Made by a program: the position numbers and the translations under genes
The notes under the pieces: model-generated
What the model was told of the DNA's origin: nothing
The model's input: only the letters and a program-made list of their open reading frames with translations
Database searches by the model: none
Source: CAZFVY01 sp964522665
Lineage (GTDB): Bacteria > Verrucomicrobiota > Verrucomicrobiia > Limisphaerales > CAZFVY01
NCBI GenBank assembly: GCA_964522665.1
Contig: CAZFVY010000022.1
Coordinates: forward strand, 1-64,000
DNA: 64,000 nt
Reading direction: 5' to 3'
Part shown: positions 33,929 through 42,280 of the stretch, in pieces
How the letters are laid out: each line of letters begins with the position of its first letter
Position numbering within the stretch: the stretch's first letter is position 1

Positions 33929-36900
33929 ATGATGGTGATCATGATTTGGCAAGACTCTAAAACTTTCAAACGCGTGACCGCTGCCCCGTTCGCGGGCGCC
34001 GTCCTGGCGGCGCTTCTGCTCGCCGCTCTCCTCGGCGTCCCCTGCTCGGTTCGAGCCGCGGCGGCGAGTCCCGCCACGGCGGATTCGCGGCGGGTCGATT
34101 TTGCCCGGCAGGTGCGCCCAATCCTGGCGGAGAACTGTTTCGCCTGCCACGGACCGGACGAAAGCAAGCGCAAGTCCGGCCTCCGGCTCGATCACGCCGA
34201 GGACGTTTTCAAGGCGGCCAAATCGGGCGCCATCCCGGTTATGCCGCGCGACCCGGCCAAGAGTGAAGTCATGCGGCGCGTGACCACGGACGACGCGGAC
34301 GACGTGATGCCGCCCAAGAAAACCGGCAAGCATTTGGCGCCGGAACAAGTCGAACTACTGCGGCGTTGGATCGCCGAGGGCGCTGAGTGGAAAGGGCATT
34401 GGGCCTACTCGAAGCCGGAACGTCCGGCCCGGCCCGTCGTCTCGAATCCGCGCTGGGCGCGCGCCGGTCTGGATTACTTTGTCCTCGAACGGCTCGACCG
34501 CGAACATCTGAGACCTTCGCCCGAAGCGTCGCCGGAAACGCTCATTCGCCGTCTGAGCCTTGATTTGACCGGGTTGCCGCCAACGCTCGCGGAGGTCGAT
34601 GCCTTCCTGAACGATCATCGGTCCGACGCTTACGAACGGTTGGTCGAACATTATCTGGCGTCGCCGCATTACGGCGAACGTTGGGCGCGCCCGTGGCTCG
34701 ACCAGGCGCGTTACGCGGACAGCAACGGTTACGAGGCCGACAACCGCCGGTCGATCTGGCCTTATCGCGATTGGGTCATCAAGGCGTTCAACGACGACCT
34801 GCCGTTCGATGAGTTCACGATCGAACAACTCGCCGGCGACCTGCTCCCGAACGCCACCCGCGAGCAGAAGATCGCCACCGGCTTCCAGCGCAACACGATG
34901 GTCAACACCGAGGGCGGCACCGACGAGGAGGAGTTCCGCACCGCCGCCATCGTGGACCGCGTCAACACGACCTTCAACGTCTGGATGGGCAGCACCCTCG
35001 GCTGCGCGCAATGTCACACCCACAAATACGACCCGTTCACGCAGAAGGAATACTACCAGGTGTTCGCGATCTTCAATCAAACCCGCGACAAAGGGCGCAG
35101 CAACGATCCGGAGATGGATTTGCCGACCCCCGCGCAACAGGCGGAACGAGACCGGATCAAGGCGAAGGTCGAGCCATTGCAGAAAATTCTGGACACCCAA
35201 ACGCCGGAGTTGGACGCCCGTCAGGCGAATTGGGAAGCGGAGGCGCGCGCGCATGAAAAAGCGGTGACGAACGGTTGGGTGACGATTCCGCCGGGTTCGA
35301 TGCGCGCCACCGACGGCGTCACGCTGACCGCCCTGCCGGATGGCTCGATTCTCGCGGGCGGGGAGACGCCGCCGACCGCGGTCTATGAAATCTCCGCGGT
35401 CACGCCGGCGACGAATTTCACGGCGATTCGACTCGAAGCGCTGGTCGATGAACGTTTGCCGAGCCACGGTTCCGGCCGGAGCGAGGATGGCGATTTTGTG
35501 TTGACCGATTTTTCCGTCGAGGCCACGCCGGGCGGAAACGCCAAGCCCGAAACGCCGACGCTTGGCCCCTGGTATTCGCTCGGACCGATCCCGGCCGAGG
35601 CGCCGCCCGCGGCGTTCAAAACGGAGTTCGCGCCCGAAAAGCCGATTGATTTGGCGCGGACGTATGACGATGGAAAACTGCGCTGGCAGGAGCAACAACC
35701 GTCAGCCACCGGCGGAGCAACCGAACCCCTCGCCGGCGAACATGCGGTCACCTATCTGTATCGTTCCATTCAAGCGAGCGAGCGCGGACCGGTGATGGTT
35801 TCCTACGCGAGCGGAGACGAGTTGCGCGTTTGGTTGAACGGCGAGTCGGCGCTCGAACGGGACGCCACCGAAGGCGGCGCGACCAATCGGGCGGCGTTGC
35901 GACTTGAATTGGCCAAGGGCCAAAACCAATTGCTCGTCCGCGTCAAACATGCGGCGGCTGGTGGCCGGTTGACGCTGGCGCTGAGCGACGACCAAAGCGG
36001 GGCCAAAACGGTCTCGTTCGCCAGCGCGTACGCCGATTTCTCGATGGAGAAATACGAGGTAAAGGACGCCATCGACAATCGCGCGCAGAGCGGTTGGTCG
36101 ATTGCCGCCTACGAAGCCTCGAACCGGGTCGATCGCCAGGCCGTCTTCGTCATGAAGCGGCCATCGGGCTTCGAGCACGGCATGAGTCTGGCGCTTCGCC
36201 TCAAGCAGGAATCGACCCGGGAAAAACATTTGCTCGGCCGTTTTCGGCTCTCGGTTTCCGCCGCGCCGAAGGAAGATCATCTGGCCTGGGGCAAATTGCC
36301 CGAGCGAACGCGGACTTTACTGCAGATTCCCGCGACGAAAAAGTGCGACGAGGAGAAAAAAGAGTTGGCCGCCTATTACCGCTCGATTGATCACGAACTC
36401 GATCCCACTCGCGCCGAGATCGCCAAACTTAGGAAAGAGGAGCCGAAGGGCATTCCCACGACGCTGGTCATGGAAGCGGTGGAGAAATGGCGCACCAACC
36501 ACGTGTTGATCCGCGGCAGCTTTCTCAATCCGGGTGACGAGGTTTTCCCTGGCGTTCCGGCGGCGCTGCATCCCTGGCCGAAAGGCGAACCGGTCAATCG
36601 CCTGACGTTCGCCCGCTGGCTGGTCGATACGAACAACCCGCTGGTCGGACGCGTCACGATGAACCGGATTTGGGCGCAATACTTCGGCATCGGGCTGGTC
36701 GAAACGAGTGAGGATTTCGGCGTGCAGGGAGAACTGCCGGCGAACCCCGACCTGCTGGATTGGCTGGCGTGCGAATTCGTCCGCCAAGGTTGGAGCCTGA
36801 AGGCGATGCACCGAATCATCTGCAATTCGGCCACCTACCGGCAGACGTCCCGCGTCACGCCCGAACTGGCGCAGCGCGACCCGTACAACCGCCTGCTGGC

Positions 36901-37534
36901 CCGCGGGCCGCGTTTTCGCATGGAGGCCGAGATGTTGCGCGACAACGCGCTGACGATCAGCGGTTTGCTCGATGGCAAGATCGGCGGGCCGAGCGTATTT
37001 CCGTATCAGCCGGGCGGCGTCTGGAGTTCACCGTATAACCAGGACGCCTGGACGATCAGCCAGCACGGCGGGCAGTTTCGCCGCGGCCTCTACACCTTCT
37101 GGCGGCGCACGGCGCCGTACGCCAGTTTCATGGCGTTCGACGCCCCCAGCCGCGAGGTCGTTTGCGAGCGGCGGGCGCGGTCGAACACCCCGGTGCAGGC
37201 GCTGGTCACGCTAAACGACACCGCGTTTTTCGCCGCGGCCAACGCGCTGGCGCAACGCGTCCTGACCGAGGGCGGCGCCACGCCCCGCGACCGCGCCACC
37301 TTCGCCTTCCGCTGCTGCCTCGCCCGCCGTCCGACCGCGCTGGAATCGCGCCATCTGCTCGCCCTTTACGAACGCAGCTTGCGGCGGTTTCAAAAGAATC
37401 CGACGGACGCCGCGGCCCTGGTCGCGCTCGGGTTGCCGTGGAATGGCGCGAAGGACAAGGCGCCGGAATTGGCGGCGTGGGCGGTCGTCGCCAACGTGCT
37501 GCTGAACCTGGATGAAACGTTGACCAAAGGCTGA
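33929..37534 (+). CDS. Large cytochrome c + DUF1549 + DUF1553 protein with inserted sugar-binding-like domain
   Basis: 1201 residues, longer than the 940-residue relative at 17529. A signal peptide (about 15-45) is followed by the haem domain with VRPILAENCFACHGPDESKR, then DUF1549 (LDYFVLERLDREHL, YGERWARPWLDQARYADSNG, LGCAQCHTHKYDPFTQKEYY). Between about residues 450 and 770 lies an insertion resembling carbohydrate-binding jelly rolls (SGDELRVWLNGESALERD, GQNQLLVRVKHAAAGGRLTL). DUF1553 closes the protein (VGRVTMNRIWAQYFGIGLVE, RMEAEMLRDNALTISGLLDG). A DUF1501 gene starts three bases after the stop. The insertion suggests polysaccharide contact. Confidence 0.92.
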   Translation: MMVIMIWQDSKTFKRVTAAPFAGAVLAALLLAALLGVPCSVRAAAASPATADSRRVDFARQVRPILAENCFACHGPDESKRKSGLRLDHAEDVFKAAKSGAIPVMPRDPAKSEVMRRVTTDDADDVMPPKKTGKHLAPEQVELLRRWIAEGAEWKGHWAYSKPERPARPVVSNPRWARAGLDYFVLERLDREHLRPSPEASPETLIRRLSLDLTGLPPTLAEVDAFLNDHRSDAYERLVEHYLASPHYGERWARPWLDQARYADSNGYEADNRRSIWPYRDWVIKAFNDDLPFDEFTIEQLAGDLLPNATREQKIATGFQRNTMVNTEGGTDEEEFRTAAIVDRVNTTFNVWMGSTLGCAQCHTHKYDPFTQKEYYQVFAIFNQTRDKGRSNDPEMDLPTPAQQAERDRIKAKVEPLQKILDTQTPELDARQANWEAEARAHEKAVTNGWVTIPPGSMRATDGVTLTALPDGSILAGGETPPTAVYEISAVTPATNFTAIRLEALVDERLPSHGSGRSEDGDFVLTDFSVEATPGGNAKPETPTLGPWYSLGPIPAEAPPAAFKTEFAPEKPIDLARTYDDGKLRWQEQQPSATGGATEPLAGEHAVTYLYRSIQASERGPVMVSYASGDELRVWLNGESALERDATEGGATNRAALRLELAKGQNQLLVRVKHAAAGGRLTLALSDDQSGAKTVSFASAYADFSMEKYEVKDAIDNRAQSGWSIAAYEASNRVDRQAVFVMKRPSGFEHGMSLALRLKQESTREKHLLGRFRLSVSAAPKEDHLAWGKLPERTRTLLQIPATKKCDEEKKELAAYYRSIDHELDPTRAEIAKLRKEEPKGIPTTLVMEAVEKWRTNHVLIRGSFLNPGDEVFPGVPAALHPWPKGEPVNRLTFARWLVDTNNPLVGRVTMNRIWAQYFGIGLVETSEDFGVQGELPANPDLLDWLACEFVRQGWSLKAMHRIICNSATYRQTSRVTPELAQRDPYNRLLARGPRFRMEAEMLRDNALTISGLLDGKIGGPSVFPYQPGGVWSSPYNQDAWTISQHGGQFRRGLYTFWRRTAPYASFMAFDAPSREVVCERRARSNTPVQALVTLNDTAFFAAANALAQRVLTEGGATPRDRATFAFRCCLARRPTALESRHLLALYERSLRRFQKNPTDAAALVALGLPWNGAKDKAPELAAWAVVANVLLNLDETLTKG

Positions 37535-37537
37535 CCC

Positions 37538-38980
37538 ATGAATCTCGAAACGCTCAAAATGGTGACCCGCCGCCAGTTTTTCCGGCGGTGCGGCACGGGG
37601 GTTGGCAGCCTGGCGCTGGCGTCCCTTTTGAAAGAGGACCTTTTCGCGGCGCCGGGGCCGGCCGCGGATCCGCTCGCGCCGAAGCCGCCGCATTTCGCTC
37701 CGAAAGCCAAGAACATCATTTACCTGCACATGGCCGGCGCGCCGTCGCAATTGGACCTGCTCGATTACAAGCCAACCCTGCAACGGCTCAACGGGCAGAA
37801 GATTTCCGAGGAGATGATCAAGAAGGAACGGTTCGCCTTCATCAAGGGCGTGCCGAAACTGCTCGGTTCACCGCACACGTTCGGCCGCTACGGGAAATCG
37901 GGCGCGGAGATTTCGGACGCCCTGCCGTACCTCGCGGGCATCGCGGACGAAATCGCCATCGTCCGCTCGATGCGCACCGACCAATTCAATCACGCGCCGG
38001 CGCAGCTTTTTGTGCACACCGGCTCGGCCCGGCTCGGCCGCCCGAGCATGGGCGCGTGGCTCTCGTACGGCCTGGGCGCCGAGGGCAGGAATCTCCCCAG
38101 TTTCGTCGTGATGGTCTCCGGCAAGAACGGTCCGGACGGCGGCGCGTCGCTCTGGGGCAGCGGCTTCCTGCCGACGGTGCACCAGGGTGTGCAGTTGCGC
38201 TCGAAAGGCGAGCCGGTGTTGTTTCTCTCGAATCCCCAGGGAATGGACGCGTCGTTGCGACGGGACACGTTCGACGAAATTGAGGCGCTGAATAAGATTC
38301 ATCTCGGCGAGGTCGGTGATCCGGAGATCGTGACCCGCATCGCGCAGTACGAAATGGCTTACCGAATGCAGATCAGCGTGCCGGACTTGGTGGACACCTC
38401 AAAAGAACCGGCGTCGATCCACAAAATGTACGGCACGCAACCGGGGCAATCGGGCTTCGCCAACAATTGCCTGCTCGCGCGGCGGCTTGTCGAGCGCGGC
38501 GTGCGCTTTGTCCAATTGTATCACTGGGGGTGGGACAGCCACGGCGACGTGAAGGAAAACGACATCCGTTTCGGGATGGTCGATCGTTGCCGCGAGGTGG
38601 ACCAATCGGCCGCCGCGCTGGTCAAAGATCTCAAGCAGAAAGGGCTGCTTGACGAGACGCTCGTCGTTTGGGGCGGCGAGTTCGGCCGCACGCCGATGAA
38701 CGAGGCGCGCAATCACGATGGGTTCCTCGGGCGGGACCATCATCCGCACGCCTTCTCGATCTGGATGGCCGGCGGCGGCGTCAAGCCGGGCATCACTTAC
38801 GGTTCCACCGATGAACTGGGCTACAACGTCGCCGAAAATCCGGTCCACGTGCACGATTTGCAAGCGACGATCCTGCACCTGATGGGCCTTGATCACAAAC
38901 GATTGACCTACCGCTTTCAAGGCCGCGATTTCCGGCTGACCGATGTCGCGGGCGAAGTCGTGCCGGGGTTGTTGGCATAA
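37538..38980 (+). CDS. DUF1501 (sulfatase-fold) Tat-exported protein, second copy
   Basis: 480 residues with a twin-arginine signal TRRQFFRRCGTGVGSLALAS (about 9-28). The DUF1501 domain has IIYLHMAGAPSQLDLLDYKP, FANNCLLARRLVERGVRFVQ and TLVVWGGEFGRTPMNEARNH, closer to the canonical family wording than the copy at 20386. It begins three bases after the cytochrome/DUF1553 stop, so both are surely cotranscribed. Probably periplasmic; the enzymatic role is not established. Confidence 0.94.
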   Translation: MNLETLKMVTRRQFFRRCGTGVGSLALASLLKEDLFAAPGPAADPLAPKPPHFAPKAKNIIYLHMAGAPSQLDLLDYKPTLQRLNGQKISEEMIKKERFAFIKGVPKLLGSPHTFGRYGKSGAEISDALPYLAGIADEIAIVRSMRTDQFNHAPAQLFVHTGSARLGRPSMGAWLSYGLGAEGRNLPSFVVMVSGKNGPDGGASLWGSGFLPTVHQGVQLRSKGEPVLFLSNPQGMDASLRRDTFDEIEALNKIHLGEVGDPEIVTRIAQYEMAYRMQISVPDLVDTSKEPASIHKMYGTQPGQSGFANNCLLARRLVERGVRFVQLYHWGWDSHGDVKENDIRFGMVDRCREVDQSAAALVKDLKQKGLLDETLVVWGGEFGRTPMNEARNHDGFLGRDHHPHAFSIWMAGGGVKPGITYGSTDELGYNVAENPVHVHDLQATILHLMGLDHKRLTYRFQGRDFRLTDVAGEVVPGLLA

Positions 38981-39025
38981 GAATTACCTCAAAGCCGCAG
39001 AAAACGTACCTCAAGTCGGCAAAGC

Positions 39026-39340
39026 GTGACGACGACTCCTCCAGCGCAGGCGACGTGGAATTGGTTACCGGTTCTTGTCGGCGTATGGATGCTCTGCTTC
39101 GCTGCGGTTTCTCGGATTCGCGGCTGGCGAGCGTTGGCGCGCCGATACCCGAACCACGGCGCTTCCTCCGGTAAGGAATGCGCCGCTGCCCGCATGCAAT
39201 TGCGGGCCGGTTGGCTTCCCGCCGCCTTCCGCGGCGGCTTTTCGATCCGGATCGCCATGACAAATATGTCATTATGCATCTCTGACCCCTTTGGCCAAAA
39301 AGGGGTCAGAAAAAGGGGTCAGAGATGCATAAGTGCATAA
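39026..39340 (+). pseudogene. Truncated membrane protein gene ending in a family B repeat
   Basis: From GTG at 39026 the frame encodes WNWLPVLVGVWMLCFAAVSR, a membrane helix, then IRGWRALARRYPNHGAS, wording I associate with a widespread hypothetical membrane-anchored protein of about 150-170 residues. From about residue 75 (IAMTNMSLCISDPFGQ) the sequence is supplied by the family B repeat at 39272-39332, and the frame stops just after. The normal C-terminal half is absent, so an insertion or deletion at the repeat seems to have disrupted the gene. Confidence 0.45.
39272..39332. repeat. Inverted-repeat element with AGGGGTCAGAGATG motif (family B, copy 2)
   Basis: TTATGCATCTCTGACCCCTT at 39272 and its perfect reverse complement ending at 39332 (21-bp arms), separated by 19 bases that include an extra partial unit AAAAGGGGTCAGA. 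The right flank continues GTGCATAA as in the copy at 22731-22841, but the motif orientation is reversed. From 39341 to 39613 nothing further is recognised. Confidence 0.72.
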
Positions 39341-39613
39341 AATAGAACTCACCCAGATCAAATCTGAGCCGCAACCGCCCCGATAGATTTCTCGTCCTTT
39401 ATCTCGGACGCGATAATGCTACGATAACTACGCGGTTTGGCTTTCCAGTTGCGGAGACGCTGGGGGATTTTCTTCAAACGACGGCGGCGCTCATTGCCGA
39501 CGCAAGGGTTCCCGTTTTGCAAATCGCCAGCATTGCCTTTCGCCCGCGTTTTGCAAGAATCCCCGGCATGAATCCATCACCTCAATCACATTCGTCCCTT
39601 TAAGATTCATCCC

Positions 39614-40795
39614 ATGAAAACCCGACTCACCCTTTCCATTCTCACGCTCTCCACCGCGCTCGTGGCCATCGCCGAGCCGCCGAAACTGCCCGGCGTTGGC
39701 GCGGCCATGGAAGCCGCGATCGCCAAGAACGAAGTCGCCGGCGCGGTAACCGTCGTCGTGAGCAAGGACAAAGTCCTGCACCTCGAGACCACCGGCTTCG
39801 CGGATGTCGCGGCGAAGAGACCGATGTCGCCGGACACGCTGTTCTGGATCGCCTCAATGACCAAGCCGACGACGGGCACGGCGATCCTCATGCTGCAGGA
39901 TGAAGGCAAACTCAACGTCGCCGATCCGGTGGCGAAATACCTGCCCGAGTTCGCCAACCTGCGCACGCCCTCGGGCAAGCCCGCCAATCTCACGCTGACC
40001 CAGATTCTGACCCACACCTCCGGCCTTGGCGAAGCGACCGGACCCGCCGCGCAGCAGGCCAGGACGCTCGCCGATCTCGTCCCCATCTGGCTTGCCGCGC
40101 CGATGCAATACGAGCCGGGTGAAAAATGGAAATACACGCAGAGCGGCATCAACGCCGCAGCGCGCGTCGTCGAGGTCGTCAGCGGGATGAGCTTCGACGC
40201 GTTCCTCCAGCGGCGCCTTTTCGACCCGCTCGGAATGAAAAGCACGACGTTTTATCCCAACGACGAGCAGCGCGCCCGCTTAGCCACCGCCTACGCGAAG
40301 AATAAAGAGACCGGCGCGCTCGAACCGGTCGCCCCGCGCGCCGACTTCGGCGCGCGCAACCGCCCGCCGCAGGGCAACGGCGGTCTCTACTCGACGGCGC
40401 CCGATTACGCGCGCTTTTGCCAGATGCTCCTCAACGGCGGAACGCTTGACGGCCATCGTTACCTGAGCGCCGACGCGATGAAATTCCTCACCACGCCGCA
40501 AACCGGCGATTTGCCGACCGGATTCTTCCAAGGCGGCGCGTTCGGCGACCACGGCATGAACTACGGCTGGGGCATCGCGACCTGCATCTTACGCAAACCT
40601 CACGGGGGCGCCGCCGCCGTGCTCTCGCGCGGAAGCTTCGGTCACGGCGGCGCCTGGGGCACGCAAGCGTGGATCGATCCCGTCAAAGGCGTCGCTTATA
40701 TCCTGATGGTGCAACGCTCGAATTTCCCGAACAGCGACGCCAGCGACGTCCGCCACGACTTCCAATTCGCGGCAGCGGAAGCGCTCTTCAAATAG
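39614..40795 (+). CDS. Serine hydrolase of the beta-lactamase/class C (EstB-like) family
   Basis: A 393-residue exported protein with a signal peptide (about 1-20). S81-M-T-K84 is the SxxK nucleophile/base motif, WKYTQSGINAAARVV stands where the second catalytic Tyr motif (YxN) lies, and GHGGAWGTQAWIDP corresponds to the third motif (HxG). LGMKSTTFYPND and LYSTAPDYARFCQMLLNGG are typical of penicillin-binding-protein-like esterases. It is more likely an esterase or D-amino-acid peptidase than a resistance beta-lactamase. It stands alone. RBS-like AAGATTCATCCC precedes weakly. Confidence 0.92.
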   Translation: MKTRLTLSILTLSTALVAIAEPPKLPGVGAAMEAAIAKNEVAGAVTVVVSKDKVLHLETTGFADVAAKRPMSPDTLFWIASMTKPTTGTAILMLQDEGKLNVADPVAKYLPEFANLRTPSGKPANLTLTQILTHTSGLGEATGPAAQQARTLADLVPIWLAAPMQYEPGEKWKYTQSGINAAARVVEVVSGMSFDAFLQRRLFDPLGMKSTTFYPNDEQRARLATAYAKNKETGALEPVAPRADFGARNRPPQGNGGLYSTAPDYARFCQMLLNGGTLDGHRYLSADAMKFLTTPQTGDLPTGFFQGGAFGDHGMNYGWGIATCILRKPHGGAAAVLSRGSFGHGGAWGTQAWIDPVKGVAYILMVQRSNFPNSDASDVRHDFQFAAAEALFK

Positions 40796-40841
40796 TGAAA
40801 TTACCCCTGCCCAAATTACGTCTTCTGAGGCTCGACAATAA

Positions 40842-40943
40842 ATGTACTCGGTTCTTAGGATACTAGAGAAGGCTGGCGGCGGCCCAAAGATTGAGGAGCT
40901 TGCGAAGAAGTTTCGAACGAGATTACCGTCAAAAGTGAATTGA
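40842..40943 (+). CDS. Possible 33-residue peptide or gene fragment
   Basis: ATG at 40842 opens a 33-residue frame, MYSVLRILEKAGGGPKIEEL plus a Lys/Arg-rich end, finishing just before the zinc-ribbon protein gene. The composition is protein-like (amphipathic helix) but it has no recognised family and could be the remnant of a longer gene. Confidence 0.25.
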   Translation: MYSVLRILEKAGGGPKIEELAKKFRTRLPSKVN

Positions 40944-40953
40944 CACTTGTACG

Positions 40954-41400
40954 GTGAAGCGATGCCTTCATTGTAGAAGAGCTAACGCGGAGGATGTGGC
41001 GGTATGCTCTGAATGCGGCGCGAGGCTGATAGCCAGGGTTGGCGGAACCCCTGGCGACAGCTTGGCGCCATTATTGATTCGGAGTCGACGAGTCCGGCTC
41101 ATTGTGGCGGCGATTGTGATAGCGATGTTGGCGATGCTACCGCTTGGCGGACTGGTTCTGATCCGACCGTCTTTGATTCTTCTGATTCCGTATGGCCTTT
41201 GGGCGCTTTTTACGAACGGTGAGGCCGAGGTGGGTAGCACGGCGCTCGCGTGGGCACTCTACGCGCTTGTGATCGCGGGAGTGAATCGGGCGCGCCGCGG
41301 CTGGTTTGTTTGTCTCTACCTTTTGCTATGGCTCATGCTTGCTGCGAACGTGGCCGGCTGCTACAAGGTCGTGGACGGGTATCTGCGAGATTGGAAATAA
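40954..41400 (+). CDS. Zinc-ribbon membrane protein (148 aa)
   Basis: The N-terminus MKRCLHCRRANAEDVAVCSE has CLHC and, 12 residues on, CSEC, a four-cysteine zinc ribbon of the zinc_ribbon_2 kind. Three hydrophobic segments follow (about 48-66, 68-86 and 95-140). The function is unknown; such proteins are frequent small accessory membrane proteins. It starts at GTG 40954. The base composition is a little less GC-rich than the neighbours, fitting an accessory region. Confidence 0.68.
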   Translation: MKRCLHCRRANAEDVAVCSECGARLIARVGGTPGDSLAPLLIRSRRVRLIVAAIVIAMLAMLPLGGLVLIRPSLILLIPYGLWALFTNGEAEVGSTALAWALYALVIAGVNRARRGWFVCLYLLLWLMLAANVAGCYKVVDGYLRDWK

Positions 41401-41508
41401 ATAAGCTTCCAGATTGAGCTCGCAATACACTGATGGCAACCGGCTCGGGGCCGAGCGCGTGAAATCGAAAGCGAAACGTCACAAGTGGCACTTGCGCGTT
41501 CTCACATT

Positions 41509-41721
41509 ATGGTGGTTTACGTCCAACTGCTCGGTGAAGGAGTAATGGTTTTCAGACCAGCGGAGGCCGAATGTGTTTATGAAGATGCTGTAAAGCTGCT
41601 TCCCGTGCTAAACTACGCGTCGTCTGAAGAGGATTGGGAGTTCCCGCCGGAGAGCATCGTAAGGTGTGAGAATCGGATATTGGGAGGGAAACAAGTATTG
41701 GTGGCGATCGCGCGAATCTAA
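41509..41721 (+). CDS. Small conserved hypothetical protein (70 aa)
   Basis: MVVYVQLLGEGVMVFRPAEA followed by EDAVKLLPVLNYASSEEDWE and PPESIVRCENRILGG matches the feel of a widespread bacterial small protein family of unknown function, often found in accessory regions beside toxin-antitoxin or mobile genes. Predicted compact beta-rich fold, soluble. ATG at 41509 is chosen over 41485 because family members begin at the VYVQLL strand. Confidence 0.65.
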   Translation: MVVYVQLLGEGVMVFRPAEAECVYEDAVKLLPVLNYASSEEDWEFPPESIVRCENRILGGKQVLVAIARI

Positions 41722-41840
41722 ATTATCGATATTTCTCGTCGGTCAGCCAGAGCGGCATTGTCGCCAACGACCTACGGAACTCAGCACGCGAGCGTCTCTC
41801 ACTCGTGCCGGTACATTAAGCTCACGCCTAGCCCGCCTCA

Positions 41841-41900
41841 CGTAGGGGTCAGTTCTTAGTATTGGCAACTATTTGCCAATACTAAGAACTGACCCCTACG
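41841..41900. repeat. Perfect 28-bp inverted repeat hairpin (family C, copy 1)
   Basis: Arms 41841-41868 and 41873-41900 are perfectly complementary, with a 4-base loop. The arm starts CGTAGGGGTCAGTTCTTAGT and continues ATTGGCAA. The same 28-4-28 geometry occurs at 45668-45727. It occupies the gap 41722-41956, between converging genes, and could also act as a transcription terminator. Confidence 0.82.
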
Positions 41901-41956
41901 TCGGGCTTTGGTCAACGGCGGTTGGAAAACCCCGCAAGGCTTGAACGTATCTATAC

Positions 41957-42280
41957 TCAGTGATCATTCGCCCTTCTTCGCTTTTGATTCCATCGTTCCA
42001 CTCCGATCCAGAACGTCGCCGCCAAGATAAGGATCGGGGCGAGGATGACCGCGCTGAAGTAGAGCGTGAGGTAGATCATACCCCAGATCGCTGAAAGGCG
42101 TAGGCTGGCGCCCGTTCCCGCGGCCGTCCCGGTAATGAAAGTGGTGTATTCGCGCAGACCGGCGAGATGCGCGACGAGGAAAGCGACGAGGATCAATGCG
42201 GCGCGAAGGTAAAAGCCTTTCGCCGACACAAAATCCGCCCGCCAGTACGCGAGCAACTTGTTCTGGAGAGGTTTAGTCAT
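41957..42280 (-). CDS. Small membrane protein (107 aa) coupled to the upstream barrel protein
   Basis: Two hydrophobic helices (about 24-41 and 65-91) with a basic C-terminus KRRRANDH. Family not recognised. The start overlaps the end of the upstream gene by eight bases (ATGACTAA-type overlap), indicating coupled translation and probably a joint function in the membrane. Confidence 0.62.
   Translation of the reverse strand: MTKPLQNKLLAYWRADFVSAKGFYLRAALILVAFLVAHLAGLREYTTFITGTAAGTGASLRLSAIWGMIYLTLYFSAVILAPILILAATFWIGVERWNQKRRRANDH

Noticed and set aside
39614..40795. Calling the serine hydrolase a beta-lactamase resistance enzyme
   Set aside because: The second motif reads YTQ rather than YxN and the protein is closer to esterase or peptidase members of the family.
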